In this document: positions 1 through 8,787 of the stretch, one piece after another
Layout: the number at the start of each line of letters is the position of its first letter
Position numbering within the stretch: the stretch's first letter is position 1
NCBI RefSeq assembly: GCF_051172195.1
Contig: NZ_JBPJAQ010000004.1
Span: 186,001 to 250,000 of the forward strand
DNA from: Paludibaculum fermentans_A
GTDB lineage: Bacteria > Acidobacteriota > Terriglobia > Bryobacterales > Bryobacteraceae
Reading direction: 5' to 3'
DNA length: 64,000 nt
The notes under the pieces: generated by a model
Databases searched by the model: none
Told to the model about the DNA's origin: nothing
Seen by the model: the letters and a program-made list of their open reading frames with translations, nothing else
Made by a program: the position numbers and the translations under genes

Positions 1-1659
1 AGCTTCGGCCTGGAGTGCGAAGCCCTCGGGCGTACCGGCGGAGGCCCGGATGGCCGCCTCAAGGGCAGCACGCGCGCCTGTGCGGAGTTCGCGAGCGGAG
101 GCTTCGAGGGCGGCGGCGCGACCCTGGTCGTAGGAGGAAGGATTGCGGTAGGTGGTTTCGGTGACCCGGGTATCGCCCTCATCGTAGGTGCGAATGCCTT
201 CGATGGTGGGTGTGCGGAGGGCGGTGGCCCTGTCGAGCGCATCGAAATTGGCGCTCCAGAGGTATTCGCTACGGAGGCGGAGCGCCTCGGGGTTGGCGGG
301 AGCGAGCCGAAGGGCACGGTCGACGAACGGGCTACCTTCTTCGAAGCGGCCGAGGCGGTCGAGGATGATGGCCTTCATGAGAAGGGCGCGGACATGGTTT
401 GGGTTCGCGGCGAGGGCCTGATCGACGACAGTGAGGGCGCGGGCCAGTTCCCGCTTGGGGTTCATGCCAATGCGCAAGGCCTCAATGACGGGGCGGGGCT
501 CGACAGAGTAGGCGCGGCGGTTGAGATCGGCTTCCGTGACGAGAAAGCGGGCGTAATTGGCTCGGGTGTCGGCGGAAGCTGACTGGGTGCGTAGAGCGGC
601 CTCGAACGCGGCACGGTCCGATGTGTATTTTTCTTCGTAGACGAGGCGTTGAGCTGTGAAGGCGGCGTGTACCATGCGGGCCCGTTGGATCAATTGGCCG
701 AGGGGCTGGCCGGAGCGGACCGCGGTATCGAGGGTGGTGAGGTAGCTTTCGACGGAGCCGGAGGCGCGGTTGGCGGCCAAGTCGGCCTCTATGCGGGGGC
801 GCAGTTGGGCGGTGGCCGTGGCGTCGGAGCGGGCGGCAGACTCAAGATCGGCCGCAGTGCGGGCCGCATCGCCCATGCGAGCGGCGCACCAGGCGCGGCG
901 GAGGAGGGCGGGTGCGCTGGCGGGCTGATCGTTGAGCAGGAGCGTGGAGTAGCGCCGGGCAGAGATATAGCGGCCGATGGTGAGGTTGAGTTTACCGAAC
1001 TCGTTGAGCCAGGCAGGGTCGGAGAACTGGCCGGCCTGAAGCATGCGGACCATGCGCTGGGGGAAGTCGGTTTCCTGATCGAGGGCGGGGCGAGCTTGGC
1101 TGACAACGCGGGCGAGATCCGGTTCGGCGAAGCGCAACGCGGCGAAGCGGCGGGCGGCCTCGCGTTTGAGCGCGTTGATTTCCGTGGTGTCGGTGAGCTG
1201 TTGATGCAGGCGCGCGGAGATATAGCGGCTGGCCATGGAGTCGTAGACAAACGAGGCGTAGTTGCTGGGGTATTCGGAGGACTGGTAGCGGGGACTGCCT
1301 TCCAGGCGAAGAGGCATACCGGGCCGGCGGATGCCGTAGGCGTGCCCCTCTGTGACGATGCCGGACATGCGTTCGCAAGCGTAAAGCCAGAGGGTGGCCT
1401 CATCCAGGCGCTTGAGTTGGATGGCGCGCTGGAGCGGATCGATGGCCTCTTCGAAGCGGCCGGAGAGAGTCAAGGCCACTCCGAGGGTGAGGAGGACACG
1501 GGCGTCGGACCCGGCGCGGGCTCCAGACTGCTCGAGAATGCGGGCGGATTCCGCGAAATTGCCGGAATCGAGCCGATTCAGGCTATCGACCAGAGGGTTA
1601 TTTTGACCTGCCAGTGGAAAAGCGAGACACACTACGAGCCCGAGGAGAAGGTGCCGCAT
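1..1659 (-). CDS. Exported TPR-like repeat protein (3' end beyond window)
   Basis: Reading the minus strand from ATG at 1659 gives an uninterrupted frame of 553 codons that runs off the left edge, so the C-terminus is missing. The product starts with MRHLLLGLVVCLAFPLAGQ, a signal peptide, so export is likely. Downstream are helical stretches rich in Ala, Leu and Arg with TPR-like spacing, for example residues around 55-85 (LGVALTLSGRFEEAIDPL) and again near residue 440 (AANPNHVRALLMKAIILDRLGRFEEG). TPR proteins are protein-interaction scaffolds; no catalytic domain is visible. The gene stands 104 bp downstream of the methyltransferase stop on the same strand. The function is unknown beyond the repeat fold. 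Confidence 0.75.
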   Translation of the reverse strand, partial: MRHLLLGLVVCLAFPLAGQNNPLVDSLNRLDSGNFAESARILEQSGARAGSDARVLLTLGVALTLSGRFEEAIDPLQRAIQLKRLDEATLWLYACERMSGIVTEGHAYGIRRPGMPLRLEGSPRYQSSEYPSNYASFVYDSMASRYISARLHQQLTDTTEINALKREAARRFAALRFAEPDLARVVSQARPALDQETDFPQRMVRMLQAGQFSDPAWLNEFGKLNLTIGRYISARRYSTLLLNDQPASAPALLRRAWCAARMGDAARTAADLESAARSDATATAQLRPRIEADLAANRASGSVESYLTTLDTAVRSGQPLGQLIQRARMVHAAFTAQRLVYEEKYTSDRAAFEAALRTQSASADTRANYARFLVTEADLNRRAYSVEPRPVIEALRIGMNPKRELARALTVVDQALAANPNHVRALLMKAIILDRLGRFEEGSPFVDRALRLAPANPEALRLRSEYLWSANFDALDRATALRTPTIEGIRTYDEGDTRVTETTYRNPSSYDQGRAAALEASARELRTGARAALEAAIRASAGTPEGFALQAEA

Positions 1660-1763
1660 TATTGAGTATTACCATAGGGCGCGAACGGCACCGGTTTGGG
1701 AGCGAAGGCGGCAACCTGGCGAGCATCCCAGATGACAGGTGAGGCGTGGGCGATGCGGAATGC

Positions 1764-2510
1764 CTAATTGGATAGGCGGTTATCGATAGCGATGGTGCGA
1801 ATTACGGTGTCTCCTTCATAGGGAATCTCGAGAAGCACGGTACTTTTGCGCGAGAAGGGCGGCCGGTCCAGGAAGACGCCGGAATCGAAGACGAGCCGTG
1901 TATTCGGACCGTGCGGATAGTCGAGATTGGGGTGGGCGCAGGGGCCGGCTGGGACATGTTCCGTGACGATGATGAATGGATAGTGGGCGCATTGCTGGAG
2001 AACACTGGCAATCTCCCGGTTAGAAAGGTGCTGGAAGACCTGGCGGATAAGGGCCGCTCCGGCTGGGGGCAGCGGATCCGTGGTGAGGTCGCGGCAATGG
2101 AAGGATATGCCCTCGCGGGCCTCGGTTTGAGAGAGGTGGGCGATGAGTTCAGGTACGCAATCGACGCCATTGTAGTGATCGACGAGGGTAGACAGGCGGC
2201 GCCCGATGCGGAAGTCGCCGCAACCGAGGTCAGCTACGCTACGGATCCCGTGCTGCCTGAGGAAGCCCTGGATCGCGGCGGTATAGGGAACTGCAAGTTC
2301 ATCCTCGGATCCTTCGCCTGAGTAGAAGCCCTGTCCCGCGGCCTGTCCCCAGATCCCTTCGCGATAGACGATTGAGAAGGTTTCGAGGAGAGAGAGGTTC
2401 TCGAAGCGCTCCTGCCCGTTCGGGTGACCGGTTCGACGCTGATACCACCGAATGAAGGGCTCTGGCAGGAAGGGGGATAGGGCGGAGCTTAGGCTTTGTC
2501 GCAGATTCAT
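1764..2510 (-). CDS. Class I SAM-dependent methyltransferase
   Basis: The 248-aa product has a Rossmann-type SAM-binding motif I, VADLGCGDFRIGRRL, followed by an acidic VDCVPE (motif II-like) and a later HCRDLTTDPLP segment. This is the usual order of a class I methyltransferase. I place the start at the ATG at 2510 (MNLRQSLSSAL); the frame stays open upstream but that part reads as low-complexity non-coding sequence. The C-terminal half (EHVPAGPCAHPNLDYPHG, FDSGVFLDRPPF) resembles small-molecule or sugar methyltransferases. The substrate is not inferable. It may be co-transcribed with the downstream TPR-like gene. It is divergent from the PII gene. Confidence 0.75.
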   Translation of the reverse strand: MNLRQSLSSALSPFLPEPFIRWYQRRTGHPNGQERFENLSLLETFSIVYREGIWGQAAGQGFYSGEGSEDELAVPYTAAIQGFLRQHGIRSVADLGCGDFRIGRRLSTLVDHYNGVDCVPELIAHLSQTEAREGISFHCRDLTTDPLPPAGAALIRQVFQHLSNREIASVLQQCAHYPFIIVTEHVPAGPCAHPNLDYPHGPNTRLVFDSGVFLDRPPFSRKSTVLLEIPYEGDTVIRTIAIDNRLSN

Positions 2511-2839
2511 GCGGAATACCACACAGGATAGCTGCGTCTCTACTAGTAGAACAAGTGGTGAAGGTGCGACATCTCCAAAGTCGGTCGCCCGACCGGGCAT
2601 GGCCGGAATGAGTGAACGGTTCGATACACTGGGAATTCGCGGTGGATTGCGTGATCGCGGGCCTGGCCCGGGAGTCGGCCGGCCCGGATTTCCGTCGATG
2701 TCCATCCCCGGGGGAGGCACCTGGGAGGCTGCCCGCGGCCAGGCGACGAGGCTGTTCCGGTAAGCCACAGGCCTTGTTTCCGTTCAAGTGGGGGGGGGGT
2801 GAGATCTGCCTGGCAGTTCCAATTCACTGGGGGGAGCAA
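2511..2839. other. Divergent intergenic region with a poly-G tract
   Basis: This 329-bp region lies between the minus-strand methyltransferase and the plus-strand PII gene. No convincing coding frame was seen. A run of ten G residues at 2790-2799 lies about 40 bases upstream of the PII start. The region presumably holds both promoters, but no clear -35/-10 pair was recognised. Confidence 0.5.
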
Positions 2840-3178
2840 TTGAAGAAGATTGAGGCAGTAATCCAACCATTTAAGCTGGACGAAGTGAGGCAGAGCCTGG
2901 TGGATGCAGGTGTGAGCGGCATGACCGTCCTCGAAGTAAGGGGCCGGGGCTCACAGCATGAGACGGGCCTGTTATACCGGGGCGTCGAAAGCGAGACGTG
3001 GCCCACGGCGAAACTGAAGATCGAAGTTGTCGTCGGAGACCGTGACCTGGCGGAAGTGCTCGCGGCCATCCGGCAGGCGGCGTGGACCGGCCGGTCTGGC
3101 GACGGGAAGATCTTCGTTTCGGATGTTGTGGAAGCGATCCGAATTCGAAACGACCAGCGAGACGAGGCGGCAGTTTAG
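2840..3178 (+). CDS. glnB: PII-family nitrogen regulatory protein
   Basis: The 112-aa product aligns end to end with E. coli GlnB: it begins MKKIEAVIQPFKLDEVR and contains GMTVLEVRGRG and TGRSGDGKIFV (ATP/2-oxoglutarate binding region), and ends IRIRNDQRDEAAV. PII trimers sense ATP/ADP and 2-oxoglutarate and control nitrogen enzymes and ammonium channels. The start is TTG at 2840, preceded by a strong GGGGGGAGC ribosome site, which gives the exact family length. T-loop residue 51, the Tyr that GlnD uridylylates in proteobacteria, is Ser here (YRGVES, residues 46-51), so control by uridylylation at this site is not expected. No glnA or amtB is adjacent, which is unusual. GlnB or GlnK assignment cannot be separated. 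Confidence 0.92.
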   Translation: MKKIEAVIQPFKLDEVRQSLVDAGVSGMTVLEVRGRGSQHETGLLYRGVESETWPTAKLKIEVVVGDRDLAEVLAAIRQAAWTGRSGDGKIFVSDVVEAIRIRNDQRDEAAV

Positions 3179-3257
3179 GCGAGCGGCCACGGCGCGAGCC
3201 GGATAGTCGGACGCGAGTCGCCCCTTTGAGCGTGTCAGCTCAAGTTCACACGAGGTT

Positions 3258-4559
3258 TCAAGCCAGCTCAGGTACAACGAACGGGGCTCGATACTGGCGC
3301 CGGAAGAGCGCGGTCGCTTCCTTGTCTCCCGGACAGGTCCAGGACTGGGGGTCGAACGTAATGGAGCGATTGACGCGATAGGCAATATTGGCCAGATGAA
3401 CCAGGGTGGTGGAGATGGCGCCTTCTTCAATGGGGGCGTTGAGGTCGGATTGTTTGCCACTGTGTACGGCGTCGATGAAGTTGCTCCAGTTGTTACCCGT
3501 GTCGCGGCCGGAGGGGCCGGGCGCACGCTCTTTCCCGAGGTGTGATTCGTAGCGGCCGTGGTCTTCATCCCACACGGAGAGATTGCCCTTGCTGCCATAG
3601 AAGACGGCGCCCACAGTATTGGTGGAGCCAGGCTCATCTTCCCCAATACCGGATTCGTGATTGCTGATCCAATGCCGGACTTCGAAGACCAACAGTTTCT
3701 TCCTGCCACCGTCGTTGAATTCGAAAGTGGCATTGAGGGTGTTGGGCGTTTCCTGATCATCGTCGAACATAAAGTGGCCGCCGGCGGCGGTGACCCGGGT
3801 TGGATATTTAACCCCGAGACCCCAGCGGGCGACGTCGAGCTGATGGATGCCCTGGTTGCCGAGATCGCCATTGCCGTAGTCCCAGAACCAGTGCCAGTTG
3901 TAATGGAAGCGATTGCGCGTGAACTCGTGCTGAGGAGCGGGCCCCTGCCAGAGGTCGTAATGAACACCGGGAGGCACGGGCTCCACGGGTGCATGTCCGA
4001 TGGTGTCGCGACGCTTGAAGCACAGCCCGCGGGCCATATAGACATCGCCGATGAGCCCGCTATGCAAATGGCTCACGGCTTCACGGGCGATGCTGGAACG
4101 GCTGTTGGTGCCGTGCTGAACCAGGCGCCCGTACTTCCTGGCGGCAGCAGTGATCTGGCGGGCTTCGAACATGTCGTGGGAACAAGGCTTCTCGACGTAG
4201 ACATGCTTGCCCGCCTGGCAGCCCCAGATTGTCTGGAGGGTGTGGTGGTGGTTGGGGGTGGCGATGGAGATGGCGTCGATACTCTTGTCCTCGAGGAGTT
4301 TGCGGACGTCGCTGAAGGCCTGGGGGCGTTTGCGTCCCATCTTTTCGACTTCAGCCAGGCGGCCATTGAGGATGGAGTCGTCGACATCGCACAAGCCGAC
4401 GATTTCGACATCCTGCCGCTGGGCGTATTTGCGGACATGCACCCAGCCCTGGCTGCGCACACCGACACAGGCGACGCGCACTTTGTCGCTGGGCGCGGCG
4501 GCGAGCCGGCGACACGCGGCGGCGGCCAGTGGAGCCATGAAGAAATAGCGACGATTCAT
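3258..4559 (-). CDS. Gfo/Idh/MocA family oxidoreductase, Tat-type leader
   Basis: The 433-aa product starts MNRRYFFMAPLAAAA, a twin-arginine-like leader followed by a hydrophobic stretch, so periplasmic export is likely. The N-terminal NAD(P)-binding fold is seen in VRVACVGVRSQGW and LCDVDD, followed by ATPNHHHT and the family motif YVEKPCSHD. The C-terminal half contains the NGDLGNQGIHQLDVARW segment typical of this family. Members oxidise or rearrange sugars and cyclitols; the substrate cannot be assigned. I chose the ATG at 4559 over one four codons upstream because it places the RR pair at the leader start. A divergent paralogue lies across a 350-bp region. The gene is convergent with the PII gene. 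Confidence 0.88.
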   Translation of the reverse strand: MNRRYFFMAPLAAAACRRLAAAPSDKVRVACVGVRSQGWVHVRKYAQRQDVEIVGLCDVDDSILNGRLAEVEKMGRKRPQAFSDVRKLLEDKSIDAISIATPNHHHTLQTIWGCQAGKHVYVEKPCSHDMFEARQITAAARKYGRLVQHGTNSRSSIAREAVSHLHSGLIGDVYMARGLCFKRRDTIGHAPVEPVPPGVHYDLWQGPAPQHEFTRNRFHYNWHWFWDYGNGDLGNQGIHQLDVARWGLGVKYPTRVTAAGGHFMFDDDQETPNTLNATFEFNDGGRKKLLVFEVRHWISNHESGIGEDEPGSTNTVGAVFYGSKGNLSVWDEDHGRYESHLGKERAPGPSGRDTGNNWSNFIDAVHSGKQSDLNAPIEEGAISTTLVHLANIAYRVNRSITFDPQSWTCPGDKEATALFRRQYRAPFVVPELA

Positions 4560-4909
4560 TGATCCCACTTTCGGTCGATTACGCGCTGAAATGCGAGAAG
4601 AGCGTGAGAACTGGAAAGGCGGCCAAGCCGGGTGCGCCGAGCCTGGCGCCCGTTATCGAGGCGACGGGGTCTACAGCCAGGAATCCTACACAGCCAGTGG
4701 CCCGCGGCGGGCAGGGTGTAATCCACGTAGATGGAATTCTGCGATGGCACTCGAGGTTGCTGGTTCCTCCTCATCTTATCCTGCAGACCGCTGCAGCAGA
4801 TCAGGGAGACGGGGGGCTAAGCGGGCTGTAGCCGCCGCGGCTATCTGATATTTTCGAAGTGCCCAGCGGAGGCGCCGAGCGGCCCGCGGCCGAGAGAGAG
4901 GGAGTTGTC
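4560..4909. other. Divergent intergenic region between two oxidoreductases
   Basis: This 350-bp region separates the two divergent Gfo/Idh/MocA genes. I see no credible gene in it. It ends with a purine-rich GAGAGAGAGGGAG ribosome site just upstream of the plus-strand gene. Divergent promoters are expected, but no clear consensus or operator was recognised. Confidence 0.45.
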
Positions 4910-6106
4910 ATGTCATCCAGCAGACGCGAATTCCTGGCAGGCGCCATTAGCGCCGCACCCATGATTGTGCCCGCGAGCGCGTGGGGCGCCAATGACCGGC
5001 CAGCCTATGGACTGATCGGGACAGGCAACCGGGGCGGTGGAATGAACCGCGCCTTCCAGAAGATCGGCGCGCAGTGCGCCGCGCTGTGCGATGTGTACCA
5101 ACCGTATCTGGAAAAGGCGCGGAGTGAATCGCCGGCGGGCGTGAAGACTTATCGCGACTATGAGGAGTTGCTGGCGCAGCCCGGGCTGGATTTCATTGTT
5201 GTGGCCACGCCCGATCACCAACACTGCCCAATGTTGAAGAAGGCATTGGCGGCGCGAAAGGACGTCTACCTCGAGAAGCCGTTGTCGCTCTCCCTGAGCC
5301 AAAGCGATGAGATGATTGCGGCGGTCCGCAAGACGAAGCAGGTGGTGCAGATCGGCATGCAGCGGCGGAGCATGGGCTTTGTGCGTCAAGCCAAGAAGAT
5401 GATCGAAGATGGCGTCATCGGCCGGATCTCGCTGGTGCAGGCGCGATGGAACTGGCATTTCGACCTGCCGTTGGACAAGTCCCCGCTGCCTGGTGAATTG
5501 GACTGGACGCGATTTCTCGGTTCGGCGCCGAAGCGGCCGCTGGACCCAATGAGATTCCGCTGGTGGCGCGGCTTCTGGGATTACTCCGGCGGGAACATGA
5601 CAGATCAGGGAACGCACCTGATGGACGTGGTGCAGTGGATGACGAACTCCGGCGCACCTCTTTCCGCGGTGTGCCAGGGCCGGATCACTGAGGCCACCGG
5701 CGTCGAAGTCCCCAATATTTTCAATGCCAGCTTCGAGTATCCGGAGTTCCTGGCGACCTGGACGCTGGATTACCGGAGCACCTATGACTTCGACTGGTCT
5801 ATCCGGTTCCAGGGCGAAGCGGCGACGCTGATGCTCGACCGGAAGGGGCTGAGGGTATATAAGGACGCGGGCGCGTCCGGGACACCCTGGACCCAAAAGG
5901 TACCCACGGAGCCGAGCCAGGAGCTGAGCGACACGGACCAGGCCGAGGCGCACCAGCAGAACTTCCTGGATTGCATTCGCACCCGGCAGGAACCGAACTG
6001 CCCGATTGAGATTGCGGCAGCGGCGGTGGCGGGCCCGCATATGGCGAATCTGGCGTTCCGGGAGGAACGCAGGGTGAAGCGAACGGCGGACGGGAAGATC
6101 GTCTAG
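4910..6106 (+). CDS. Gfo/Idh/MocA family oxidoreductase, Tat-exported
   Basis: The 398-aa product begins MSSSRREFLAGAISAAPMI, a clear twin-arginine signal (SRREFL). Mature features are the nucleotide-binding motif YGLIGTGNRGGGM, ALCDVYQPY, VVATPDHQH and the conserved YLEKPLS. A WDYSGGNMTDQGTHLMDVVQW segment marks the substrate domain. The start is set by the twin-arginine motif and by the GAGAGAGAGGGAG ribosome site ending about six bases before ATG 4910; an upstream GTG at 4859 would bury the signal. It is probably a periplasmic sugar or glycoside oxidoreductase. It is a divergent paralogue of the gene ending at 4559. A strong hairpin follows the stop codon. Confidence 0.9.
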   Translation: MSSSRREFLAGAISAAPMIVPASAWGANDRPAYGLIGTGNRGGGMNRAFQKIGAQCAALCDVYQPYLEKARSESPAGVKTYRDYEELLAQPGLDFIVVATPDHQHCPMLKKALAARKDVYLEKPLSLSLSQSDEMIAAVRKTKQVVQIGMQRRSMGFVRQAKKMIEDGVIGRISLVQARWNWHFDLPLDKSPLPGELDWTRFLGSAPKRPLDPMRFRWWRGFWDYSGGNMTDQGTHLMDVVQWMTNSGAPLSAVCQGRITEATGVEVPNIFNASFEYPEFLATWTLDYRSTYDFDWSIRFQGEAATLMLDRKGLRVYKDAGASGTPWTQKVPTEPSQELSDTDQAEAHQQNFLDCIRTRQEPNCPIEIAAAAVAGPHMANLAFREERRVKRTADGKIV

Positions 6107-6179
6107 CCCGCCGGTTTCGCTGGGAAGTACATAGTTCCCGATCAGAACGCCGCCCCGAGGCCCCGGGATTGGCTTCAAA

Positions 6180-6214
6180 CCGCAAGGCGGTGAGGGCGTC
6201 TCACCGCCTTGCGG
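6180..6214. terminator. Bidirectional hairpin terminator
   Basis: A perfect 15-bp inverted repeat (CCGCAAGGCGGTGAG at 6180-6194 against 6200-6214) with a 5-base loop lies between two convergent genes, ten bases past the stop of the minus-strand gene. There is no long T tract, but size and position fit a shared transcription stop. Confidence 0.8.
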
Positions 6215-6223
6215 CGGAACCCG

Positions 6224-7606
6224 TCACTTCGAAACAGTCCGCGTCCGGGGCGTGCTCTTGCCGCCTGGGCCTTTCACCGCAGCGGGTTGTACCCCAGTGG
6301 GCAAATCGTCCGGACTGAACCCAGTGGGCAACAGGGAATCCAAATACTGAAGCCTCATTTCGCGGCGGAAAGAAGGCACGTCGGCGATCGAGGGCAGGAC
6401 GACGCCGAGGAATGCCACGGCCATCTCATTCCTGGTCTCCTCTCCCCAGGTGACGCGCACGGGAGGATCAGCTGAATTGTGAGGATTATTCTTTGAGTTG
6501 TCGTAGACGTATTCCAACGCAAGGCGCGTCCCTTTCGGCAGATGGAGAGGCTGTTTGTATCGATACTGCCCTTGCCAGTTGAAGTCCCAGTCCCTGATCC
6601 AGATGAGCGGTGTGATGGTTCCATCGGGCAGGTGGGCATCCACCTTCATCTGGGTGGCGAGATAGTGCGCATGCGGGGCAATGCCGAACAGTTCCACGTC
6701 GCGCGGCACAACAACGGAAGCGCGCACCACATAGTGCGGGTCCCCCGGGAGAATATCGATGCGGCGGTTGAAGAGGGTGATCGCCGCTCTCCCCTTCGTG
6801 GGCGGGGTGGAGTATGTAAGGCCGAGCGAAGACTGATCCAATTCCCGTTTCCCGGTCGGGTGGTAGTGGACCTGCAGAACCACGTCAGTACCTTCTGGAA
6901 TTGCCTGAGCCCAATCCGGGGGATCGAGGACAGGCGTAGCCCCGGGGGCCCATCCGGCCAACATGCCGGCAGGCCGGAAGCCCGGTCCGCCGAAGCAGGC
7001 GTAGCTCCCGTCCTGCGAACCAGCAGCAAGCTTCCGTGCAGTTCCGGAAGAATCGAGAAACACAAGTGCGTGATGGACGAGACGGCGATTGCCCGGCCTG
7101 AACTCCACGCCGCGGACGAAGATATCGCTGACTGCATTCCGCGGCAGGACCAAGCAACGGAACTGGTCTGGGCCATCAGGTGGTAGTTGAACGGCCGACG
7201 CCATGGTCAACACCTCGTCTGGCTGGCCGAGTTGCCACCCGTCGGGGAATGCCGGCAGAGGGAGCCGATGTTGGGGGTCGCCTTCCGGCGCTCCCGCCCT
7301 GGCCCACTTCTGGATCCGCTCGATCTCAACGGGCGTCAGGCGGCGTTCGCCAGCGAAATCGCCGTGCCCGGGTTCGGCCTTCCAGGGCGGCATAATCCGG
7401 GCCTGCGTTACCGATGCAATCAACCGCGCCCGCTTAGCGGCATCCCTGTGAGTGAGCAAGGGAAAGGGCGCAACCTCACCGGGCCGGTGACAGGCAGTGC
7501 AGTGGCGGTAGAGAATCGGGGCAATGTCGCGATTGAACGTCGGCGGCGCGGAAAAGGCTGAAGGACTGAGCGCAGAGATGAGCAGAAACGGAGCGAAGCG
7601 TCTCAC
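6224..7606 (-). CDS. Cytochrome c-like / PHM-type copper monooxygenase fusion, exported
   Basis: The 460-aa product has a signal peptide (MRRFAPFLLISALSPSAFSA). A heme-c binding CTACH at residues 36-40 lies in a short cytochrome-like domain. The rest resembles the two copper domains of peptidylglycine monooxygenase (PHM): His pair RLVHHALVF (178-179), LQVHYH (247-249), HAH (312-314) and a late NEM (Met395). These match the order of the CuA ligands (His, His, His) and CuB ligands (His, His, Met) in PHM. The known family chemistry is copper- and reductant-dependent hydroxylation; the substrate here is unknown. A redoxin gene lies 5 bp upstream on the same strand, suggesting one operon. The heme could deliver electrons in place of ascorbate (inference). 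Confidence 0.8.
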   Translation of the reverse strand: MRRFAPFLLISALSPSAFSAPPTFNRDIAPILYRHCTACHRPGEVAPFPLLTHRDAAKRARLIASVTQARIMPPWKAEPGHGDFAGERRLTPVEIERIQKWARAGAPEGDPQHRLPLPAFPDGWQLGQPDEVLTMASAVQLPPDGPDQFRCLVLPRNAVSDIFVRGVEFRPGNRRLVHHALVFLDSSGTARKLAAGSQDGSYACFGGPGFRPAGMLAGWAPGATPVLDPPDWAQAIPEGTDVVLQVHYHPTGKRELDQSSLGLTYSTPPTKGRAAITLFNRRIDILPGDPHYVVRASVVVPRDVELFGIAPHAHYLATQMKVDAHLPDGTITPLIWIRDWDFNWQGQYRYKQPLHLPKGTRLALEYVYDNSKNNPHNSADPPVRVTWGEETRNEMAVAFLGVVLPSIADVPSFRREMRLQYLDSLLPTGFSPDDLPTGVQPAAVKGPGGKSTPRTRTVSK

Positions 7607-7611
7607 AGTGT

Positions 7612-8235
7612 CTAGTTCCCTTTCCGGGCATAGGTGATGGCACAGCCAAAGGCGGTGGTGCGTGGGTGGACAACAGGCCGGCCAGCGAGCACGGAATCGA
7701 GGGCATCACGCAGATCGAGGCGGGATGGCTTGAAGCGCCTGGTTCCAAAGCGCTCCACGGAATTGTCGATGCGCCCCAAGTAGAGCAGAGTGCCGGCGCC
7801 ATTGAGGACCGCAACTTCCGGGGTGACGGTGGCTCCGGTGTACTGAGCCAGATTCTGATCCGGATCGAGGAGTACCGGGAAGCGATACTCGAAATCGCGG
7901 ACGTGCCGAGTTGCGTCGGCAGGGTGGACCGTTGCGTCGCCGAGTACGCCGTAGAGCAGCACGCCCCTGGATGCATACTCCCGGGCGATCCGGTTCATCT
8001 CCGGCACGTAGCCGTTGCTGAGAGGGCAATCGGTGGTGAGGAAGAAGAGGACCACGGCTTTCGCTGAAGACCAGCCACTTGCCGCATGAGGAGCACCCTC
8101 TGTGTCGTAGAAAACAAAGGGGAGGGGCTTATGCGCCGCGGCGAGAGTGGACGGACACCAACCGGGCATCACGATGGTGAGCCAGGCGGCAATGCCGCTT
8201 GATACGTATGATTTCCGCCCAATTGGAAGATACAC
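7612..8235 (-). CDS. Exported redoxin (AhpC/TSA-like thioredoxin fold)
   Basis: The 207-aa product has an N-terminal hydrophobic segment and a thioredoxin-fold core: VVLFFLTTDCPLSNGYVPEM, with a single peroxidatic-type Cys in TDCPLSNGY, then VLGDATVHPADA and FPVLLDPDQNLAQYTGATVTPEVAVL, where the TP pair matches the cis-Pro of thioredoxins. There is no CxxC, so a peroxiredoxin-like or electron-relay role is more likely than disulfide exchange. It is the first gene of a two-gene unit with the cytochrome/copper monooxygenase 5 bp downstream, a pairing I recall from Acidobacteria and Planctomycetes. A second ATG at 8169 could also serve as start. Confidence 0.8.
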   Translation of the reverse strand: MYLPIGRKSYVSSGIAAWLTIVMPGWCPSTLAAAHKPLPFVFYDTEGAPHAASGWSSAKAVVLFFLTTDCPLSNGYVPEMNRIAREYASRGVLLYGVLGDATVHPADATRHVRDFEYRFPVLLDPDQNLAQYTGATVTPEVAVLNGAGTLLYLGRIDNSVERFGTRRFKPSRLDLRDALDSVLAGRPVVHPRTTAFGCAITYARKGN

Positions 8236-8708
8236 CCGGGCAACCCTCCCATCTCGAGATTGAACCGGGATAGACGGCGCTGATGAATGATTCTGTCCGC
8301 CAATTGTCAGAATTTGTCGCCGCTGAGAAGGTTCGCGGCCCTACCCGGGGGCCTCCAGAGGCTCGAGGACTGAGCGCCGCCGGTCGCATTGCCTAAGGTT
8401 TGACAGGTAATTGATGGGCTACCCGGGGTGAAAGCAACTCCTCGCCGTATGCCTCTCGACGAGCTTAATTGGCCAACAACAGCCTTTGGCATTAATCACA
8501 AATTACAAAAATGCACCATTAAGACCTACATCTTTGCGCTCGCTAATGGCTCTTTTGGCATGCCAGTCTGGATACCTACGAATTTCCACCATCCCTACTT
8601 CTTGACTAGATAATCAAATTGCGCTTCTCTTCCCTTTGACGGAAACAACAGCCGCGCTGACTCACACAGCGACTGCGGCGGGCCTTAGCGCCTTCGAACC
8701 ATACAGGC

Positions 8709-8750
8709 AGAGCGCCGACAACTGCCCGTCGTCCACAGAGACGGCGCTCT
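8709..8750. repeat. Inverted repeat upstream of the desulfurase-V4R operon
   Basis: AGAGCGCCG at 8709-8717 pairs perfectly with CGGCGCTCT at 8742-8750. Inside, CCGTC at 8726-8730 could instead pair with GACGG at 8740-8744, so two mutually exclusive stems are possible. It may be a regulatory RNA structure, an operator, or chance. Confidence 0.35.
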
Positions 8751-8756
8751 ATCAAC

Positions 8757-8787
8757 TTGACGTTTCTGAAACGCCTGGAATCATATA
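8757..8787 (+). promoter_or_regulatory. Possible sigma-70-type promoter
   Basis: TTGACG at 8757-8762 is followed after 19 bases by CATATA at 8782-8787. The -35 matches the consensus at five positions, but the spacing is longer than ideal. It would drive the operon starting at 8937 with a leader of roughly 140 bases. Confidence 0.3.

Noticed and set aside
649..1665. A long plus-strand frame of 338 codons
   Set aside because: It lies antisense to the TPR-like gene, whose frame has a signal peptide and normal residue use. The plus-strand frame is Gly- and Ala-rich with no motif.
4559..4848. Short plus-strand frames between the two Gfo/Idh genes
   Set aside because: They have no protein-like composition and overlap the expected divergent promoters.
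8428..8613. A 61-codon plus-strand frame in the long intergenic region
   Set aside because: There is no ribosome site, no recognised motif and the region is AT-rich; treated as non-coding.
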